DNA of 64,000 bases from Amyelois transitella (lineage: Eukaryota > Arthropoda > Insecta > Lepidoptera > Pyralidae), in assembly GCF_032362555.1 (NCBI RefSeq), contig NC_083519.1, positions 7,705,501-7,769,500 on the forward strand, in the 5' to 3' direction. Each line of letters begins with the position of its first letter. Position 1 is the stretch's first letter. The notes beneath the pieces were generated by a model. It worked only from the letters and a program-made list of their open reading frames with translations. It searched no databases and was not told the origin of the DNA. Below are positions 56,701 through 64,000 of the stretch, piece after piece. The translations under genes and the position numbers were made by a program.

Positions 56701-59700
56701 AAACTAGTGTTGGTATTCAGAGGAAATTATGGCAAGAATAAATTGTTATCTAAGTAGGTACTGACTTAAGAAAAATAAAGACAATTAATATCATAACCTT
56801 AACTGTGTTGAATAATTGAAGTAGGTACACAGGATAGGTTGGATAAGTTTTTTTGGCAGATAAAAAATATTTTAATTAAATTATTAAAGACCGCAACAGC
56901 AGCTGCTGTTTCCTAATTAATTCTAAAACTCATCATAAAAATACGTACTTCTGCAGTATATTAGACGGGGATAGCTCGTAAAATGCGTGGAGAGCCACTG
57001 CAAAGGGATCATGATCATTATGCATCACGTGACTCTTGACTCCGAAGGCGCAAGGAACTATGGCGTCTGCGGTAAACCCGCCTGCTAACTTTTCGCATTT
57101 GAAAACGCCACCATTTTGAAACCCTTCGAGAAGATTCTTTATCTTGGCGACGAAGTCGTCAGCGGTGGTTTCGATGAGTGGGTACATGCCTCGCAGTTTG
57201 TTTGGCCTGGAAAATTAATAATTTGTTTAGAAAAAACAGCTAATGTGATATAAGCTTATAAGCGAAAAGTAGGCATGCAGTCGACGGCATTTAACTCAAA
57301 TAGGATCTTAAGAGGATTTCTCAAATAGGATCGGATATAAGACGCAGGCAATTAAAAATTATTGTGGTGGTAAATCGTGGCTATGCTTGTAAATATTTTT
57401 TCGACCGCTTTCACATTTTCTTCATGTCTCCTTTATCGTCTGCTGGATGAGATTTCTTTGGAAATATATTTTTTTAATTATTTCTAAACGTTTTTCTGTA
57501 GACAAGAAGTGGTAAAGAAGATTTTCAGGGCAGATCTAAATAATAACTTACTATTCTGATGCCTATGACTTTCAATGTAGTATTAGTCTCATGCATTCAT
57601 ATCTCCTGATTAGATTTCTGTTATTGGATGGCGTGCCCTGGCGCGCTGATTTGGTAACATAATAAGCATCGGACGCCTAGTTTGCTTAGATCGGAAATCC
57701 ATTTGCTTTATTTATTGCTTTGTAGCTCATTTGTAATGTCCATTTCCATTGTTGTTGCAAAATTATGTGCGTTTCTCTTTTGTGCTCGCGTAAAATTATT
57801 TACAAGTTGCAAACCGATGCTCTGAAAGTCCTACGATGAGATAATTTAACACATCGTGAAGAAACCTGAACATTCTAGCAACCGGATGTGTAGCCATGAT
57901 CCATGTGGGCTAGGTTTCTTTGTAAAGATTGCCGAGGTTAGACGGGAGTCGTTTCATGTCAAAACCTGATCTACCTAATCCAGGATCTCCTCTTAGTACC
58001 TTGCGCTGCTCCAGAGATACCGTAAATCATGTAAAAGCTACAAATTACTTTGCCAGCTCCGCGTCAATCTAAAAATCCATTAGTTTTCGTTCTGATGGAA
58101 ATTTTGGGAAATCCTCTTTTTTTCCCTGCTCTACAATTCTCAAGGAACATTTATGCTTACTTTCAGCTCTGTCGTTTAGTCTGTACGTTATCATTCAGCA
58201 AACCAATCAAATACTTAACGCAAGAGTTCAGTTTATTGTTTTGACAGGTGATATAGTAAAATAAGTTGTAAAATTTGAATATATTAGAAGGTAGAAGGTG
58301 GCATTGACTCGAATACATAGAATTTAATTAAAGGTGCCCTTGACTTGAAAAATTAGTGGTCATGGTGATGCAACTATAGAGACATTTTATGTACACTCGT
58401 GAGAGAAATTAGATTCCCACATGGTTTCGGTTTGTATGATTAGGGGTCAATGTTTTTCTGCAGGCGACTGTATCTACTTAAAATGTTTGTATCCTGTGGC
58501 ACCTGAAAATGTAACCTTACTGGCTACTTTTTCTTTGGTTACTCTTTTTGGATGATCTGATCAGATGCCAGCTGTTTCTGTTCCCACGAATATTTCAAAC
58601 GTCAGGCATACCAAGGCTTATAAACTTAGGCTCTTCTTTTAAGCGATGGACCTTTGAATCTCAATTTCATCTTATTAAAAGCTAAATGCCTTGAAGTTTT
58701 ATGACTTTTACGTTTTATGAGTTTTTAGAAAAATATTTTCTACTCACGAGAATAATGGTGATATCTTGGCCCTCAGTTTTTTCCACTCCCCCCCTCTAAG
58801 ATACAGCACGGACTCGGCCAAAGGGTCCACTTCTCTGTTGAAGTACATCCCTCTGTCCACAAAGTGTTGAAAGTCGTTGACGCAGATCTTCCTTATCAGC
58901 TCAGGGTCGCATACCAGGAGGGTTCGTACGTAAAACTGATGGGTGCCTGAAATTTTTAAAAGGCCCTAAATCGTTAAAACGTAATAAACTTGAGATTCTT
59001 TTTGCTATAGGATGTTGAACTGAATTTCAATTCCACTATTTTGCAAATTAGCTGAACGTGGCCCTTCAGCCTTTCTGAGACCGCTGGCTCTGTCTACTCC
59101 GTAAGGGATATATAAGACGTGATTATCTATAACAAATCGCTAGAAAACTTCACGACTAGGGTTGCCCCCTATCGCAAAATTCCTTGATTCTTACGGAAAA
59201 GAGCAGATTAATTGAAAATATCCCAGCATCAGAAACGTAGTCGAAATCTCCCGTTATTTTGATCACATTTGGTTATATCAGACGGTTTCTGCAGGTCAGC
59301 CGGGTTATTCTGAATTATGTAAGTTCAATAACATCTTGCAGTTCGACTCATTACTGCCATTTGGCTGTGAGTGTCTCGGGTACCACAAAGGATGGAATTC
59401 CTACATATCATGAAAAACAAGCAAACACCAGGAGATTAGAAAACGGGGTTGGTTACCAATAATACTATTCTCAAATACGGAAATCAACAATCTAACAACA
59501 TTTGCACTCATCTATACAAAAATTATTAAAACCATAAAAAATACAGATTTTAAGAAAGTGTGTTTAGAGAACTATCTTTAAAAATACTTACCCAAAATTC
59601 TTTTGTCTTTGTGGGCATCATAAATTCTTTTGTAGCACAGGCCTGCTTGTTCTTTAAATGTAATAGACGACCAGATGTGGCCCACGAAGGGCCAAGCGGG

Positions 59701-59883
59701 GGGTGAAAATACACCCCTGTTTGACCAATAGTCATGGTCATAAGTACCAAGGGCCAGAAGAACAGTCAAGGTTAAAAGTGAAGCGAAAATAAGCCATAAC
59801 GCATCATTACCGAAGGTGCAATACCGGATGGCATACGATAAGATGAAAAACAACAAGACCAAGGGCTTTTTGAATCCGTACAT
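50712..59883 (-). CDS. Cytochrome P450, clan 3 (CYP6-like)
   Basis: Nine exons, phases consistent, 545 residues: 59883-59592, 58946-58748, 57206-56949, 56216-56098, 55830-55717, 53293-53078, 52529-52390, 51646-51547, 50911-50712. Haem-thiolate mono-oxygenase, expected on the ER membrane with NADPH-P450 reductase. Landmarks: C-helix WKKLR (about 151), CYP6-type FVDRGMYFN and DPLAES, I-helix GGFETTSST (about 342), K-helix ETLR (400-403), FIPERW (about 455), haem loop [11 protein letters not shown] with axial Cys478. All key residues are present, so an active enzyme is likely; the substrate cannot be read from sequence. Odd points: two hydrophobic N-terminal segments (about 8-20 and 28-46), total length above the usual 500-520, an Asn-rich insert ([12 protein letters not shown]) before the I-helix, and a weak donor (GTCTGT) after exon 4 that is chosen because it alone restores the frame. 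Confidence 0.92.
51241..51485 (+). repeat. tRNA-derived SINE
   Basis: Same head, B box and body as the 35391 copy. A possible short duplication (ATTGAAT) flanks it at 51232-51238 and about 51486-51492. Lies opposite in strand to the P450 gene, in its last intron. Confidence 0.8.
51722..51912 (-). repeat. Two truncated SINE-like fragments
   Basis: TATATCCCTTGCGGGGTAGA at about 51740 and TATATCCCTTGCGGAGTAGA to CACGTTCAGCTTTTTGGCTT at 51831-51905. Both are preceded by the repeated phrase ATCTTTATTGCACAAAAAGA (about 51664 and 51770), so a small tandem duplication is present. Confidence 0.6.
53310..53820 (-). repeat. SINE-like repeat interrupted by tRNA-derived SINE sequence
   Basis: The outer repeat is split: CATACATATATAATCACGTC to CCCTTGCGG (53316-53351) and GAGTGGTCCTATTTATTTTT to the end (about 53776-53820). 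Between them lie a partial and then a complete reverse tRNA-derived SINE (53410-53500 and about 53515-53766; head GGCCTCTGTGGCGCAGCGGT on the minus strand). In P450 intron 5. Confidence 0.7.
55648..55709. repeat. 26-bp near-perfect hairpin next to a splice donor
   Basis: Arms 55648-55673 and 55684-55709 are reverse complements with one swapped pair of bases, around a 10-base loop. On the minus strand the hairpin begins within three bases of the exon 5 donor hexamer (55716-55711). Confidence 0.8.
57855..58025 (+). repeat. Dispersed repeat fragment, CAACCGGATGTG family
   Basis: GAAGAAACCTGAACATTCTA, GCCATGATCCATGTGGGCTA, GTCAAAACCTGATCTACCTA match the order of blocks in the 25501-25690 copy. 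Confidence 0.5.
58985..59130 (+). repeat. SINE-like repeat, 3' part
   Basis: AACTTGAGATTCTTTTTGC, TAGCTGAACGTGGCCCTTCA, CTGGCTCTGTCTACTCCGTA blocks. In P450 intron 1. Confidence 0.6.
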
Positions 59884-59948
59884 TGTCACGTGTTAAGCAT
59901 GATTTCGTTTTACAAAATATCACTTTTGTTTTTAATTCCCCAATTCAT

Positions 59949-59955
59949 TTTTATA
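59949..59955 (-). promoter_or_regulatory. Candidate TATA box of the P450 gene
   Basis: TATAAAA on the minus strand, about 65 bases above the ATG at 59883; a start site about 30 bases downstream would give a 5' UTR of roughly 35-40 bases, common for insect P450 genes. Confidence 0.4.
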
Positions 59956-60825
59956 CAAATTGCCGGGAATATTATTTGACATCACCATATTTTTATAAAT
60001 TTCGAATTGCAAATTTCAAACTTGGCGCACAACACACTTTTTTAAATGAGTACACACTGGTTGGCTGCACTAGAATATAATTTTTTGTTTTAGTATCTAG
60101 TATTGGCTATGATGCCGGCCGGTTGCGCGTAGAGACCGAATGCGTTAACTAGAATTCTCGCGCGCAATGTGATGCTGTAACAGGGAAAGTCTATGACAGG
60201 GCCGCAGCCGCAACCGATCGTGCTGACGGATAGACGCAACGTTATCGTAATAATCAAATTCAATACTATTCACAGACATTTAAAGTCGTTGACATTAAGG
60301 GATTTGAAAGTATTGTCCTTGGTTTCGCAAGGATTCCTAAGCATCTATTGAAGTGATCGAAATGATAATTTTATCAAGAAGCAACCGGTTTAAAATAAAT
60401 TAAGATGTTATCTGTTTTATGCCCATTGGTGTGTTCTGTCCTTTATCATACTCTTATTCTAATTATAACAAAAAGTTTCGTTTCTACTTACTATTATTAG
60501 CGACTAACCACTTTTGAATTAATTTTAAGATACTATTAGGCATCAAATGGAAAATGTAGGGAAATTTACAAAAAATATAAGTTTAGTGTTCCGACTACTG
60601 TGTATTTATTTTTTTTACCATAGAATGTTAAATACTTACATGAACAGATAATTTTTGTTGAAATTTTAAAACAAATCTGAGTTCGGCCCTGTGCGCAAAG
60701 ACAATGCGCTTTGATTATATCACCGGTCAGCAGAGGCCATCATCTAAACCGATGAATTATATTATATCAAGCGTTGATAATCTTAACCTACATTATAGTA
60801 CCGGTAGCCTAACGACCATTAAATT

Positions 60826-60902
60826 ATTATGATTCGAACCCGGGAATCGCGGAACGGATACGCTTTCGAGTTGGACCACTTTACAACTAGATCACCAACG
60901 CT
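60826..60902 (-). repeat. tRNA-like remnant (probable SINE head)
   Basis: The minus strand reads GCGTTGGTGATCTAGTTGTA ... CCCGGGTTCGAATCAT, with recognisable A-box-like and B-box sequences but poor arm pairing. More likely an old SINE than a tRNA gene. Confidence 0.35.
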
Positions 60903-61169
60903 TTTGAAAGAATAGTTGTTTCACATCCTACACGCTACCTTTCCAAGGAGTAGTATATTTACGAAATGTAATAGTACCACCTCTTTCCCGTGGAATTTGC
61001 CTACCCCGTAAGGGATAAAAAAGTTTCCAGGATACTGATTTGTTACATCATAATTCACACATAAGAATCACATTCCAAGAATGGTTACCATATTCGATTA
61101 GGTAATTTTACTCGTGCGAATCAAGTCATTACGAATATCACAAATGCTAATATTTTTTTAAAGCATATA

Positions 61170-61325
61170 CATACATACAAAATACACGCCGCTTTTCCGG
61201 AGGGGCAGGCAGAGACTACAACTTTCCACTTGCCACGATCCCTGCATAGGTACTTCTTTGCTTCATCCGCAATCATTATTCCTTCATACAAGTTCACCGG
61301 TTTCGGGTACTTTTGACCTGAAGTT
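61170..61325 (-). pseudogene. LINE-tail remnant
   Basis: Reverse of the 40768-41103 sequence: TCCGGAGGGGCAGGCAGAGA, CACTTGCCACGATCCCTGCA, CCGGTTTCGGGTACTTTTGA; the frame is broken. Confidence 0.6.
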
Positions 61326-61703
61326 AGAGAACCACGACGTCCAGAATTAAAATAAAAAAGTTTTATGAAAATTTTATAAAACCATTGCCGTGTAGTTCTG
61401 GGCAGTTTACAATATGTCTTCTTCGTCGCTTTCCGATGGATTAAGCGAGTAAGAGCGGTTTCGCACCACGTCCGATCTTAATCCGATCCGGACTGGTGAA
61501 ACACTTTTTTAATCTCAATTCGCCTCTTGTTCTTTTCAAGACTGTTGGCTCTGTCTACCCCGCAAAGGATATAAACGTGATTATATGTATGTACATATAT
61601 ATGGGAAATCAATCAACCTGTTCTGTTCAAAAGAATTGGGATTATTTTTAATTTTGGGCAATGGGGTAGCAACCTGTCATTATCTGTTCAATTCCACCAG
61701 TAA

Positions 61704-61729
61704 GCCATGTAGATGTACATCTACATGGC
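61704..61729. repeat. 26-bp perfect palindrome without loop
   Basis: Centre at 61716/61717, half-site GCCATGTAGATGT. Sits inside a damaged SINE-like copy. A direct relative, CTACATGGCCAT, follows at about 61741-61752. Confidence 0.8.
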
Positions 61730-64000
61730 CATCTAGTACCTACATGGCCATAACGTGACATCCACGTTCGAAGCTGATCTTTGATAACCAGATATTACCG
61801 TACTTATCTTTCAAGTCTTTCCGAGACTATTTTATCTATTTACCCGTAACGGATAAAGACGTGATATATATTCATATGTATAAAACCTGTTGACCTTTTA
61901 AGTGAATTTAGTAATTTAATTTAATAGTATGGATATGGATTCGAACAATTAATGATAAGTTACTTATCAGGCGGCTCTTTTGTAGGTACTTACCTACTAA
62001 AAATATAGAACAAACAATAAGAAGTAGCATTTGTTTTGTAAGTTATGAGTTAGATAATGTCAAATTAATATTATCAACAAAGTTTACGAGCTTAACGATA
62101 TGAGAGTAGGTTGGTCTACGTATATAAGTATAACGGATATAAATCAATAATCTATGACCTTTTGGGCCGTCTGTCGGCCTTTGCCGCGGCAATTATGCGT
62201 ATCCTAAGGGATAACCTTTAAACCCTAAAAAGAACATTATGTAATACTCAATAAGTCATTAAATATCTTAAATTTACTTTTGTAATAAGACGTAACTAAG
62301 TAGGTATACCTAAGTATGTGCAAGTTTACCAAACGCCACACATAGTGCAAAATATGCATTCCCAGATATGCATTCCCAATTGTAACTATGTCATAAACAG
62401 TTATAATGCTTGCTTGCACTTTTAACGAAAAGGTACTACTTATAAGGTGAAGTGTCAGGTTCCATACTTCCATTACTCCTTGGCGTTTGAAGGTGATTAG
62501 CAGTAATTTGTACTGCAGGTGGATCGAGTTACGTTATTGTTTGTCTCGGCGGATTCTGCGAACTCTCGTGTGGCTAAGGTAAGATGAAGAGTACTTACTT
62601 AGGTACATACATATAATATAAACATACTTCCTGGAAGATATAAAAAATCAAACTCAATTTTCAAAAAATCTTTTTCACGTTATTTTACATTTCAATAAAT
62701 AAAATTGAAATTATATCTAATATTTTTGTGAATTGTCCCAAAGCACTTAACCCCCTTGAGGTGACTCCTTCCAAGAAACGGAACGGAACGCTCTTTGAAA
62801 CGGTTCATACTCATAGTATTAGCATAAAATGTAACAGGAAGGTGCGTATTTCAAGTCTTTGATATTTTTTCATTTTATAAAAAAAGTAGTATCTACGTGA
62901 CTTTCAAGATTTACATTGAGAGAAGAAACAGCAAATGAGTTATCGATGTGAACGAAATAACCGCTCAAGTCAATCCAATAGAAAAAAATATATAAGTTGT
63001 AAAATAAATATAACAATTATTGTAAGTCACATTAAAGGCATTTCACCAGCGATTAGTTGCAATTGCAACAATGGGAGTTAAGAGGACTGAGAAAAAATAA
63101 TTTATTGACTGCGACCAAATTATCCGAATGAGTAGTTTGGAGACAGGTCTGAAGTAGGATATACATATATTAATTTTATTATAGTGTTTGGTTGAAATTT
63201 ATTTCGTTTAAGTGGTCTTAATAGATTATATTAATTAGCTATAAAAGAATATCTAGGTACAGCGCTTTTACTTTTGACCCGGTCACGTTGTCGCAGGTAG
63301 TTTCTTGAAGGATTATTCTATTCCTATCCCAAAATCTTATGTTTATTCATTCATGTTATTACGTGTACCTATATCCTGCGTCGTAGGTATGTTTATTCGT
63401 TACAATCAAAATACGTATACAACATACGAACATACGAATATTTGCACTTTTAATAAATAGTTCTAAATTTGTTATTGAATATAATGATTTACCTACTTAT
63501 AAATAAGCACGTTGAATTGTATTGAGCGATTACTTGTCTGCTCGCCGTCTGAGGCAGATTCCACTATGTAAAATTTGAAATAGCTATTTAATAAGTTTAT
63601 TATTATACACCGACGTTGTTTTCCTTAAAATTACTTCACGCGTATTTAGCGCCACGTACCTATTACAAAAGAATACAGGTTTTTGGAAAATCCGACGAAA
63701 GCTTTAGTTTTTACTGGGATGAAAAGTACCATATGTACTTCTGCAAACTCTTATTTATATATATGTAAAATTTCATGAAGATTGCTTTAGAAGTAACGCG
63801 TGAAGAGGTAACAAACAAACTTAGTTTATTGCAATATACAAAAGCCAGGGTGTAGATTGAACTTAGAACCTTATGGCTTAAATAACAAACATACCAGAAG
63901 TACTATCACCATTACTTCCCAGAGGCCGACAACAAAATAAAACCTACATTAGATTGATAACAAATTTTGTAATGAATTGTTTATTCTTCCCACGAAATCT

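Larger units (their letters stand above)
59956..64000. other. Intergenic region upstream of the P450 gene
   Basis: No credible coding exon on either strand. Contains a tRNA-like remnant near 60826-60902, a LINE-tail fragment (61170-61325), SINE-like scraps (about 61530-61600, 61630-61700, 61800-61880) and a perfect palindrome at 61704-61729. The last 1.6 kb is AT-rich with nothing recognised. Confidence 0.5.

Noticed and set aside
1-64000. CRISPR array, bacterial operon or viral cassette
   Set aside because: No regularly spaced identical repeats with unique spacers; gene structure is eukaryotic throughout.

Overview
This window looks like a piece of a lepidopteran (moth, probably noctuid-type) nuclear genome. 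The reasons are small multi-exon genes with GT-AG introns, an AT-rich background, very many short dispersed repeats of kinds I associate with moth genomes, and single broken copies of pogo-like and mariner transposons. No bacterial, organellar or CRISPR features were seen. All gene models below were built by hand from reading frames, splice sites and matching splice phases; none has transcript support here.

Layout. 147-1852 (+): C-terminal half of a D-amino-acid/D-aspartate oxidase ending in the peroxisomal tripeptide SKL; its 5' exons lie outside the window. 2053-3737: a pogo-like DNA transposon with a truncated transposase. 12842-4921 (-): a 13-exon, 660-residue ZAD-type C2H2 zinc-finger factor with an AT-hook and 12 fingers, several of them split by introns. 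12843-19924: gene-poor, with a dead mariner (14280-15597), a SINE cluster, and an unusual inverted/tandem repeat block (about 17.37-18.52 kb). 19925-27151 (+): a 7-exon gene for a 638-residue protein I do not recognise, with two strongly folded-looking blocks joined by an Ala/Gln/Pro-rich linker. 27152-33373: repeats, including a 1.8-kb Helitron-like unit. 33374-40508 (+): a 10-exon AKAP17A/XE7-like gene, 771 residues, with an RS-rich tail. 42211-48169 (+): an 8-exon secreted chymotrypsin-fold protein in which all three catalytic residues are replaced. 59883-50712 (-): a 9-exon, 545-residue clan-3 (CYP6-like) cytochrome P450. 59884-64000: repeats only.

The genes do not form an operon or an obvious pathway. 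Two are nuclear regulators or RNA-processing proteins, two are oxidative enzymes (peroxisomal and ER), and one is a secreted pseudoprotease. The most interesting items are the triple-dead protease homologue with its acidic serine tail, the unrecognised 638-residue protein, the symmetric TTGGTGA/TCACCAA repeat block, and several perfect or near-perfect hairpins within introns.
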